DNA of 64,000 nt, from the NCBI GenBank assembly GCA_965278995.1, contig OZ257136.1, positions 3,224,001 through 3,288,000 on the forward strand. Direction: 5' to 3'. Source of the DNA: JADJYF01 sp965278995. GTDB taxonomy: Bacteria; Pseudomonadota; Gammaproteobacteria; Ga0077536. Shown in pieces: positions 25,601 to 33,165 of this stretch (positions are counted from its first letter, which is position 1; each line of letters begins with the position of its first letter). The notes under the pieces are model-generated. The model searched no databases and was not told the origin of the DNA. It was given only the letters and a program-made list of their open reading frames with translations. Position numbers and translations under genes: made by a program.

Positions 25601-26038
25601 TCATCGGGATTTCGGGGTTGATCGATGTTTGAGCGGGCGCGTTGCCGCAGCATCGCGGCGTGCGTCAATCTGCGCAAGCGTAGTAGTCAGCACATCGAAC
25701 TGCTGCTGCCAGTATCGGGTGTAACGATTGAGCCAGAGCGCAGCGTCGAAGAGCGGGCCGGCAGTGAGACTGCACCGGCTGATGCGACCTGTGCGTTCCT
25801 GCCGGATGAGGCCGGCGCGGACCAGCACCTGGATGTGACGCGAGACTCCCTGCAGCGAAATGTTGAATTGCTGAGCGAGTTCGGAGACCAGCAGAGCGTG
25901 GCCATCGAGGTGTTGCAGGATCGCGCGACGCGTCGGATCGCTCAAGGCCTGGAAAACGGCATCGAGGCGAGCCTCATCGGTCTCCGGGTCAGTGCCCTCG
26001 GCGGGGACGTTCTTCAGTGTGGTGGTGCGGCTGACCAT
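25601..26038 (-). CDS. ArsR-family winged-helix repressor
   Basis: 145 residues. A winged-helix DNA-binding domain spans about 25-100 (ALSDPTRRAILQHL, LAQQFNISLQGVSRHIQVL, RTGRISRCSL). There is no metal-binding ELCVC-type motif in helix 3, so it probably belongs to the metal-independent branch (SdpR or PadR-like ArsR) often linked to SRPBCC/DUF899 genes. It is the first gene of the operon and likely represses itself through the AT-rich operator region that ends just before its start codon. Confidence 0.88.
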   Translation of the reverse strand: MVSRTTTLKNVPAEGTDPETDEARLDAVFQALSDPTRRAILQHLDGHALLVSELAQQFNISLQGVSRHIQVLVRAGLIRQERTGRISRCSLTAGPLFDAALWLNRYTRYWQQQFDVLTTTLAQIDARRDAAATRPLKHRSTPKSR

Positions 26039-26040
26039 GG

Positions 26041-26090
26041 GTGCAGACTATCAACCACATTGATTAATGTCAACAATATTGTTTACTAAT
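26041..26090 (-). promoter_or_regulatory. arsR operon promoter with overlapping palindromes
   Basis: A very AT-rich island. On the minus strand, TTGACA (26073-26068), a 17-base spacer and TAGTCT (26050-26045) form a good sigma70 promoter. Palindromes ATCAA-N5-TTGAT, ACATT-GATT-AATGT (26057-26070) and AACAATATTGTT (26072-26083) overlap it and are likely repressor sites. The predicted transcript would begin at or next to the arsR ATG at 26038. Confidence 0.65.
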
Positions 26091-26092
26091 AA

Positions 26093-27460
26093 TCAGACCC
26101 GACGATAGGTCGCCGCCGGGTGCGGCAATTGCACGGTTGACGGGCGCTGCGCGAATAACTTCTCACGCAGGGTGCCGGGTTGATAACTCGTCTGCATGCG
26201 ACCGCGTTTCTGCAATACCGGTACGACTCCGTCGACGAATTCCTCGAACGTCGCCGGCAGGGTCGCATACGAGAGATTAAATCCATCGACGCCAGCGGCT
26301 ATCCAGTTTTCAAGCTCATCGGCGATCTGCTCCGGTGCGCCGACCAGCACCGGCCCCGCGCCGCCGATGCCGACGAAACGAGCGACATCACGGAGCGTCC
26401 AGGTGCGACTCGGATCGCCGGCAGTAAAACTGTGCAGTACGGTGCGTACGGCATTGGTTTCTATGTATTCTATCGGCTGGTCCGGTTCGTATTGGCTGAA
26501 GTCGATACCGGTCCAGGCACATAGCAGCGCCAGCGCACCGTCGTAACTGATCTGACCAAAATATTCGTCGTACTTTGCGCGCGCCTCGGCCTCAGTGCTG
26601 CCGGTGATGATTTTCATGTAGGCGAAACACAGTACGTCTTCTTCGCGCCGACCAAAGTTCGCCATCTTCACGCGGATATTGCGCGCGTAATCGCCGGCGA
26701 CCTGCGCATTGGCGCCAATCACGAATATGCATTCAGCATTCTCCGCGGCGAAATCCGTGCCGCGGCCCGAAGCTCCGGCCTGAAACAGCACGGGTGTCCG
26801 TTGTGGCGAAGGTTCACAGATGTGGCAGCCGTGCACACTGTAATACTTACCGTCGTGGTCGATGTCGCGAACTCTGCTTGGATCGACGTAGATGCCGCGA
26901 CGCTTGTCTTTCACGACCGCATTATCGGCCCAGCTTTCTTCCCACAGACGGTAGCAAAGTCGCGTGTACTCATCTGCCATCGCGTAACGTTCGTCGTGCT
27001 CGGGAAGATTCTTGAGCCCATAATTGCGCGCTGCGCTTCTGGTGAATGACGTCACGATATTCCACGCCACCCGCCCTTTGGTCAGATGATCGAGCGTTGT
27101 AATCAATCGCGCGAACGTAAACGGGTGATACTGCATGATGGAGCTCGTATAGCCAAAACCGAGATGCTCGGTCGCAGTCGCCATTGCCGGTAACAGCAGC
27201 ATCGGATCATTGATCGGCAGATGCGTGGCATTGATCAGGGCGGCATCGCGATTGCCACCGTAAACGTCGTACGGGCCGACCACGTCGGCGAGGAATATTG
27301 CATCGAAACATCCGCGCTCCAGTAGCCGCGCGAACTCGATCCAGTGATCGAGCGAAAGGTAGTCGACCATGTGATCGTCTTCCCGCGTCCACAGGCCAGG
27401 TGACATGTGTGTCACGCAGTTCATGCGAAAGGCGTTGAAGTACATGCGCTTCTTTTTCAT
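26093..27460 (-). CDS. NtaA/SnaA/DszA-type FMN-dependent monooxygenase
   Basis: 455 residues from the ATG at 27460, preceded by GGAG at ideal spacing; the frame is open further upstream without conserved sequence. It is of the LLM superfamily, NtaA/SnaA/DszA (xenobiotic monooxygenase) branch: N-terminal KKKRMYFNAF, SIMQYHPFTFARLITTLDHL, GRVAWNIVTSF, then QAGASGRGTDFAAENAECIF and the C-terminal GFNLSY. Family enzymes use FMNH2 from a separate reductase to oxidise chelators, dibenzothiophene sulfones or similar. It is divergent from another LLM gene 116 bases away. The substrate is unknown. Confidence 0.88.
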   Translation of the reverse strand: MKKKRMYFNAFRMNCVTHMSPGLWTREDDHMVDYLSLDHWIEFARLLERGCFDAIFLADVVGPYDVYGGNRDAALINATHLPINDPMLLLPAMATATEHLGFGYTSSIMQYHPFTFARLITTLDHLTKGRVAWNIVTSFTRSAARNYGLKNLPEHDERYAMADEYTRLCYRLWEESWADNAVVKDKRRGIYVDPSRVRDIDHDGKYYSVHGCHICEPSPQRTPVLFQAGASGRGTDFAAENAECIFVIGANAQVAGDYARNIRVKMANFGRREEDVLCFAYMKIITGSTEAEARAKYDEYFGQISYDGALALLCAWTGIDFSQYEPDQPIEYIETNAVRTVLHSFTAGDPSRTWTLRDVARFVGIGGAGPVLVGAPEQIADELENWIAAGVDGFNLSYATLPATFEEFVDGVVPVLQKRGRMQTSYQPGTLREKLFAQRPSTVQLPHPAATYRRV

Positions 27461-27576
27461 CTGATCACTCCACGGCATAATTATAATGGGCGACATGCGC
27501 TCCGGAAGTGCGCTGGCGGAAGCACCCATTCTGTATGACAAGGATCCATTCCGAAACACTTGCAGGAATACGACAC

Positions 27577-28617
27577 ATGAAGCTTGCATTGGCGATTGGC
27601 TATTCCGGCGCACGCATGACGCTGCCGGTAGAACGGGTGAAGCGCGCCGAAGCACTCGGCTATCACTCGGTGTGGACAGCCGAGGCATACGGATCGGACG
27701 CGCTCTCGCCGCTGGCCTATCTCGCTGCCGTTACCCAGCGGATCAAACTGGGTTCCGGCATCATTCAGCTCGCTGCGCGCACGCCTGCCAACGCCGCGAT
27801 GACGGCGGCGACGATTGACGCCATGGCCGGCGGCGATCGCATGCTGCTTGGCATCGGCGTTTCTGGCCCGCAGATTGTCGAGGGCTGGTACGGACAACCG
27901 TGGGGCCGACCGTGTGGTCGTATCAGAGACTACGTCGCCATCATTCGTAAGATCTGGGCGCGCGAAGAGCCGGTTACGCACGCGGGCCGCGAAATCGCGC
28001 TGCCGTATACCGGCACCGGCGCCGCGGGCCTGGCGAAGCCACTGAAATCGATCCTGCACATGAACGCGAATATTCCGATCTATCTCGGCACCGGCACTGC
28101 CGCCGCCGTCCGTTTGACGGGCGAGATAGCTGATGGCTGGCTGCCTCTCGGTTTCGTTCCAGGCGCTCTGCCGGAATACCTGCCGTGGCTGACCGAGGGT
28201 TTTACGCGTGCCGGTGGCGGCAAATCCCTGCGAGGTTTCGAGATCCTGGCCAGTTGCCATGTGCATGTGGATAGCGATGTCAAAGCAGCCCTCACCGCGA
28301 TGAAACCGGAGACAGCGTTATATGTCGGCGGGATGGGCGCGCGCTCGAAGAACTTTCACAAGGAATTGATGATCAGGCGCGGATTCGGTGACGCTGCCGA
28401 ACGCATCCAAGAACTCTATCTCGCCGGACGCAAGGACGAAGCCGCCGCCGCCGTTCCCGATGAGTGGGTCGATCAGAAAAGTCTGGTCGGACCACCTGCA
28501 CGTATCATCGAGCGCTTCAGAGCGTGGGCGGACAGCGGCGCCACAACCATAAGCGTGCGCACGCAGCAGGACGAAGCCGTCGAAGTGATGGCTGATGCCG
28601 CGCGTCGGTGCGCGTAG
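27577..28617 (+). CDS. LLM-class (F420-type) oxidoreductase
   Basis: 346 residues from the ATG at 27577, preceded by GCAGGA. The TIM-barrel is LLM-type with the strands typical of the F420-dependent subgroup: MKLALAIGY, W-T-A-E-A-Y-G-S-D near 35, RIKLGSGIIQLAARTPA, and GRMLLGIGVSGPQ-like GDRMLLGIGVSGPQIVEGWYG. The C-terminal part carries VGPPARIIERFRAWADSGAT. Whether it uses F420 or FMN cannot be settled from the sequence. It shares a promoter region with the NtaA-type monooxygenase. Confidence 0.85.
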   Translation: MKLALAIGYSGARMTLPVERVKRAEALGYHSVWTAEAYGSDALSPLAYLAAVTQRIKLGSGIIQLAARTPANAAMTAATIDAMAGGDRMLLGIGVSGPQIVEGWYGQPWGRPCGRIRDYVAIIRKIWAREEPVTHAGREIALPYTGTGAAGLAKPLKSILHMNANIPIYLGTGTAAAVRLTGEIADGWLPLGFVPGALPEYLPWLTEGFTRAGGGKSLRGFEILASCHVHVDSDVKAALTAMKPETALYVGGMGARSKNFHKELMIRRGFGDAAERIQELYLAGRKDEAAAAVPDEWVDQKSLVGPPARIIERFRAWADSGATTISVRTQQDEAVEVMADAARRCA

Positions 28618-28700
28618 CGTCGCCACAGTGTCACCTCAGCCGCACGAGTGAAAGTGCCCTGCCGAGCCAAGAGTTGGCTATGGCGGGTCGCGACCATACG

Positions 28701-29693
28701 TCAGAATTTCATCGATACCGACACCGCTCCAAACAATTCCTGCTTTCCCTGGCCACTGAATTCATCAGTCCGGGTGACGACAGTCAATGCTGTCTGGACG
28801 CGACGCATCTGCATGACCAGGCCGGCCTGCCCTTCAGCTACCAGTGGGTGGCGGTCGACACTCGGGCCGCCGCTGCGGAATGCATTGCCATCAAGCACGA
28901 TGTTGTAAGCAACGGCCCGGCCGTTGGCGCCGACGAAGAGATACCACGAAAAATTGTCGCGCGGGCGGAAAAACCCGGCGCCGGCTAGCGCCGGGCGCAC
29001 CCGCGGCGGGCCGTAATCGCTGGCCAGGTCCTGGCCAAAACGAAGCGTCAGACCGGTAGTGCCCTGGGTCAACACATTCCCAAGCGAAACCGACGCGTTC
29101 GGAATGATGTCTACCGCCAGGCCTGCTCGGCGCCATTCGGCTATCGCTCGCCATTTGCGTTCATAGGTGAGCACGAAGCCGACTTCATTTCGGATCTGAT
29201 TGTCCCAGCCTTTCGCCGTGTCGGCACCCAGCAGATCATGAATATGATTTTGCGACCATTCACCGCCTGAATGAGGACCGACGACACCAGTATCCAGAGC
29301 CAAGGTGTCGAGCGTCTTGCCCGTATCCACTGAGACCGAAAAGGAGAGGTACAACCAGCCGGCATAGGGATGCTGATCCGGCAGCGGGGTCCTTGTCTGC
29401 GTATCGCGCGGTGTGAAAATACTCTGTCCGGCGCCGATACCGGCATACAGCGTGTCCTGGCTATCGGCACGTAACACTGTCCGAGCCAGCCAGCGCGCCG
29501 GACCAGGAACTGCATTCGGTGCCGACAGATAGGCGACATTGACACCATTGGTGTAATTTCTATCGGTGCCGGCGAATTTGTCGTTCTCGAATACCACCGA
29601 CAGAGTCCCTTTGTCGGCGGCGAGCGCGATGTCGGCCAGTGCTGCCGGCGCCCCCACGATGAACAGTGCGCAAATCGCCGCTCGATGCCTCAA
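28701..29693 (-). CDS. LpxR-like outer-membrane lipid A deacylase (DUF2219)
   Basis: 330 residues. A signal peptide covers about 1-20, followed by a 12-strand barrel pattern that ends in F (VSVSMKF). The N-terminal block FENDKFAGTDRNYTNG contains the Asn, Asp and Thr positions that form the Ca2+-dependent active site of LpxR, which removes the 3'-acyloxyacyl group of lipid A in the outer leaflet. Its ATG overlaps the stop of the glycine-zipper gene by four bases, so the two are co-translated. Confidence 0.85.
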   Translation of the reverse strand: MRHRAAICALFIVGAPAALADIALAADKGTLSVVFENDKFAGTDRNYTNGVNVAYLSAPNAVPGPARWLARTVLRADSQDTLYAGIGAGQSIFTPRDTQTRTPLPDQHPYAGWLYLSFSVSVDTGKTLDTLALDTGVVGPHSGGEWSQNHIHDLLGADTAKGWDNQIRNEVGFVLTYERKWRAIAEWRRAGLAVDIIPNASVSLGNVLTQGTTGLTLRFGQDLASDYGPPRVRPALAGAGFFRPRDNFSWYLFVGANGRAVAYNIVLDGNAFRSGGPSVDRHPLVAEGQAGLVMQMRRVQTALTVVTRTDEFSGQGKQELFGAVSVSMKF

Positions 29694-30193
29694 TGGTGGT
29701 TCCTCGCGGGACCTAATACACCGCCGAATGAGCGCACGATCTCGTCGGTTAAGACAGTGTCGTCGCCATCCATGACGGTAATGGAGAGTTCGGCGGCGAC
29801 CGAATCCAGTGCTTGAATACGCTCACTTTCCTCTGCGTCTTCCATGCCGGACAAGGCGCCAATCAACGAGCCGGTATAGGCGCCTACGCCGGCGCCAGCC
29901 ATCATGGCAATAGGACCTACCACTGGTGTGGCGACCGCGCCCAGCGTGATCCCGATAGCGCTGCCGATGGCTATTCCGGCCATCGCCGATGAGCCAGCGT
30001 GTTCCGCACCGGGTGATTCACCAGTGACCGCTTCCGCATCGGCACCACTGACTGATTCGTCCGCGTAATCTTGCGCTGCAGGGGTTAGTAAGGTCAGGTG
30101 AAGATTTTCTTCAGCGACGCCTGAACCGATAAGTGCCTGTCGTGCCGATTCCGCGGCATGATTGGTGGCGAACTGAGCATGGATCGTCTGCAT
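29690..30193 (-). CDS. Glycine-zipper protein upstream of lpxR-like gene
   Basis: 167 residues. The N-terminal ~40 residues look like a small alpha/beta domain (IHAQFATNHAAESARQAL), similar in style to general-stress 17M-like proteins. Then comes an acidic linker, then a glycine/alanine-rich hydrophobic stretch with GxxxG repeats (AIGSAIGITLGAVATPVVGP) that may insert in a membrane, and an acidic C-terminus. There is no signal peptide. Translationally coupled to the lipid A deacylase. Function unknown; possibly an envelope-stress protein. Confidence 0.65.
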   Translation of the reverse strand: MQTIHAQFATNHAAESARQALIGSGVAEENLHLTLLTPAAQDYADESVSGADAEAVTGESPGAEHAGSSAMAGIAIGSAIGITLGAVATPVVGPIAMMAGAGVGAYTGSLIGALSGMEDAEESERIQALDSVAAELSITVMDGDDTVLTDEIVRSFGGVLGPARNHH

Positions 30194-30478
30194 GATGGGT
30201 AACTTCTCCTGCTATTAAGACGCGGTGGACCGTTCACAGTCGCTTTATCAACGCAGATCACTACTGCTCGATGCTGGTGATGCATGATCAGCGGCTTCTG
30301 CAGCGTCTGTCGCGGACTGGGCCACGAGCACAGGGTAATCCCGATGGCCCGCGTTTTTCGGTGCGCTGTCGCGCTAAAGGAGCCCTGAATCTCCGTCGAG
30401 TGCCAGGCGATTGCCATACCGGAATGATCAGAATAAAACGGCCATTACCTTTACCGAACGGCTACAGGTGCACAACCG

Positions 30479-31129
30479 ATGACCAGCTCGCCGCGGCGAA
30501 ACCGCATCGATCCCTGGGGCGATTTACACGCGGTGTCAGCGCGGGGGCTGTTCACCGGCAACCGCGGCTGTGTGGTCAATGATCAGGAACAGGTCGTGCG
30601 CCATCACGGCAGCGCTCTGTGGATCGTTTGCGTAACCGAATTCCGGGGCTGGCGCTGGCCACTAGCGAGACCCCGCCGTTGGACACCACTGTTTTTCCTG
30701 GATGACGCTGTCGCACTCGCCGCTGGTCACCGTCCCTGCGCGACCTGTCGGCGTCACGACTATCTGGCTTATCGCGATGCCGTGACGCGGGCGATGGACG
30801 CAGCGAGGCCGCTACGCGCCTACGAGCTGAATGATCGACTCCGCCGCGAACGATTGCACAAAGGCCGCGGACTCACCCGCGCTCGAGATCGAATCGTGTG
30901 GTCCGCTCCATTCACTGATCTTCCCGACGGGACCGTGATTGTCGGCGCCGACGGAAACTGCGAGCTGGTATATGCGTCACAGTTGTTCCGCTACTCATTC
31001 GATGCCTGGCTCGAACCAACGCGCAAACCAGATTCGGGTCTGGCAACGGTGCTGACGCCACCCACCTCCGTAGCGGCGCTGGCGAACGGGTATCGACCCG
31101 TGCTGCACCCAAGCAGCCTGTCACGATGA
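30479..31129 (+). CDS. Conserved hypothetical with GHRPCATCRR motif
   Basis: 216 residues, arginine-rich (hydrophilic, no membrane segment). The one striking motif is GHRPCATCRR near residue 80, like the Cys-X2-Cys element of the Ada N-terminal zinc domain (GYRPCKRC) or of small HNH-associated domains, followed by a Y-L-A-Y-R-D helix. The C-terminal third has a beta-rich stretch (DLPDGTVIVGADGNCELVYA). I do not recognise the family. The start is the first ATG in a long open frame with only a weak ribosome-binding site. Possibly nucleic-acid associated. Confidence 0.6.
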   Translation: MTSSPRRNRIDPWGDLHAVSARGLFTGNRGCVVNDQEQVVRHHGSALWIVCVTEFRGWRWPLARPRRWTPLFFLDDAVALAAGHRPCATCRRHDYLAYRDAVTRAMDAARPLRAYELNDRLRRERLHKGRGLTRARDRIVWSAPFTDLPDGTVIVGADGNCELVYASQLFRYSFDAWLEPTRKPDSGLATVLTPPTSVAALANGYRPVLHPSSLSR

Positions 31130-31193
31130 AATGCTATATTTCAGGCGCACTGAACATCGCTGTTGAATATTCACCTATCGAGTCGAAACCCAC

Positions 31194-32207
31194 ATGAATT
31201 CAAAAATACTGACCCTCGGATTGCTGCTGGGCGCGCTGAATCTGCCGGCCCACGCAGCGACTTTTTCCAATCTCGGCATACTTGGCGACAGCCTGTCCGA
31301 TACGGGGCGCCTGGCAGCGGCGACGTCAAGCGCGACTTTCGGCTTGTTCTCGGTGCCTGCTGCGCCGTATTTCCCGGGACGATTCAGCAATGGGCCGGTC
31401 TGGGCTGACTACTATCAGGCCGCGAATCCGCAGATAACCGTCAACAACCTTGCTTTCGGTGGCGCCTTCAGCGGCCCTATCAACGGTCGGGACAATACCG
31501 GCGATGATGAACTCGGTGCTGTTCCGCTTTTCGGCAGCCTGCTGCAGAGCGCAGCGGTCGGTCTCGACAGTGAGCTTGCGCTGGTACCGGATGTCAGCGG
31601 AACGAACACCGCGTTCGTATTGTGGATTGGTGCGAACGACATCAATTCCGCGACCAGTCTCGGCTATGCCCGTCCACAGGACATCGTCTCGCTCTCATTG
31701 ACCAACGTGAACAACGCTGTCAATACTCTGCTCGGTCGGGGCGCGGTTGAAATTTATGTCGCCAATCTGCCCGATCTGGGCCGCACACCGAGCGGCATCG
31801 CCAGCGGCAACGCAGGGGATCTCAGCGAAGCCACCATCAACTTCAACAACGGGCTGGTGAATATCGTCAGCGGCGCGGGGCCAGCGGTCAAACTTGTCAA
31901 CATCTACTCGCCGTTCAATGTGCTGCTGGCAAACGCTGCATTTTTCGGGATAACCGACATTACGACACCGTGTGTGGATGGCCTGTTTGATAGCAGCGCG
32001 TGCGCTGATCCGAATGCCCATTTGTTCTGGGATACAATTCATCCGACGACCATCCCACATGCACTGCTGTCCAATCTTTTTACCGATGCATTCAACGCAA
32101 CTGCAGTGCCGCTACCGGCCAGCAGCGTACTGCTCGGGCCAGTACTAGGCTGGCTGGTATGTCGTAACCGCCGCGCCGCGATTCGCGGTCCGGTTAGGGA
32201 GGTCTGA
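31194..32207 (+). CDS. Exported GDSL/SGNH hydrolase with PEP-CTERM-like tail
   Basis: 337 residues. A signal peptide ends near AHA (21). SGNH blocks: GDSLSDTG (Ser nucleophile), the Gly of block II in NNLAFGGA, GAND (block III Asn) and D-T-I-H-P-T (catalytic Asp/His). The C-terminus VPLPASSVLLGPVLGWLV followed by CRNRR has the PEP-CTERM layout (VPxPA, hydrophobic helix, basic cluster), so the enzyme is probably processed by an exosortase-type system and placed at the surface or in an extracellular matrix. Predicted esterase or lipase; substrate unknown. Confidence 0.88.
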   Translation: MNSKILTLGLLLGALNLPAHAATFSNLGILGDSLSDTGRLAAATSSATFGLFSVPAAPYFPGRFSNGPVWADYYQAANPQITVNNLAFGGAFSGPINGRDNTGDDELGAVPLFGSLLQSAAVGLDSELALVPDVSGTNTAFVLWIGANDINSATSLGYARPQDIVSLSLTNVNNAVNTLLGRGAVEIYVANLPDLGRTPSGIASGNAGDLSEATINFNNGLVNIVSGAGPAVKLVNIYSPFNVLLANAAFFGITDITTPCVDGLFDSSACADPNAHLFWDTIHPTTIPHALLSNLFTDAFNATAVPLPASSVLLGPVLGWLVCRNRRAAIRGPVREV

Positions 32208-32249
32208 AACTTGTATGACCCTTGACCATCCCATCGGAAGGAACGATTC

Positions 32250-33104
32250 ATGAGTGCCAAACCAACTTACGTACCGCCTAAAGTGTGGGCCTTGAACACT
32301 GAAAGCGGCGGCACCTGGAGCAAGATCAACCGCCCGGTAGCCGGCCCTACGCATGACAAGGAACTGCCGACAGGAAAGCATCCGCTACAGCTCTATTCGC
32401 TGGCAACGCCGAATGGCGTGAAAGTCACCATCATGCTGGAAGAACTGCTGGCGCTCGGCAAGCGTGAAGCGGAGTACGACGCCTGGGTTATCAATATCAG
32501 CGAAGGCGAACAGTTCGGCAGCGGCTTTGTGGCGTTGAACCCCAATTCCAAGATCCCTGTCCTGCTCGATCGCAGCACCGCGACACCTACACGCATCTTT
32601 GAATCCGGCGCGATCCTGGTCTATCTCGCGGAAAAGTTCGATGCCTTCATCCCCCGCGAGCCGCAGGCGCGTGCCGAGTGCCTGTCGTGGTTGTTCTGGC
32701 AGATGGGCAGCGCACCATACCTCGGTGGCGGTTTCGGGCATTTCTACAGCTATGCACCAGAGAAGATTGAATACTGCATCGACCGCTTCGCGATGGAAGT
32801 CAAACGTCAGCTCGATGTTCTGGACCGCAACCTTTCGACACGCCGGTATCTATGTGGCGACAACTACAACATTGCGGATATCGCCACCTACCCCTGGTAC
32901 GGCTGTCTTGTCCAAGGCTACCTCTACGAAGCCGGCGAGTTCCTTGATGTCGCTTCTTATTCCCATGTTGTTCGCTGGGCAACGGAGATCCAGGCGCGCC
33001 CGACCGTTCAACGTGGCCGTCGCGTGAACAAGACCTGGGGACCAGAAGAAGAGCGCGTTCCTGAACGTCATGATGCGAGCGATTTCGATAAAGCCACTGT
33101 TTGA
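32250..33104 (+). CDS. yghU: YghU-type glutathione-dependent disulfide-bond oxidoreductase
   Basis: 284 residues. GST fold of the Nu class (YghU/YfcG): a long N-terminal arm (YVPPKVWALN), the glutathione-site block around LYSLATPNGVKVTIMLEEL with Thr-Pro-Asn, NPNSKIPVLLD, E-S-G-A-I-L-V-Y-L, and the helical domain with GDNYNIADIATYPWYG. Nu-class enzymes bind two GSH or GSSG and reduce disulfides. It has a good GGAAGGAAC ribosome-binding site and stands alone between a lipase and a convergent cyclase gene. Confidence 0.9.
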   Translation: MSAKPTYVPPKVWALNTESGGTWSKINRPVAGPTHDKELPTGKHPLQLYSLATPNGVKVTIMLEELLALGKREAEYDAWVINISEGEQFGSGFVALNPNSKIPVLLDRSTATPTRIFESGAILVYLAEKFDAFIPREPQARAECLSWLFWQMGSAPYLGGGFGHFYSYAPEKIEYCIDRFAMEVKRQLDVLDRNLSTRRYLCGDNYNIADIATYPWYGCLVQGYLYEAGEFLDVASYSHVVRWATEIQARPTVQRGRRVNKTWGPEEERVPERHDASDFDKATV

Positions 33105-33165
33105 TCAGCGCGTCGCTGACATGCCGCCTCCATGGTGGGAAGCGGCACGGTGGCTTGCTAGCAGG

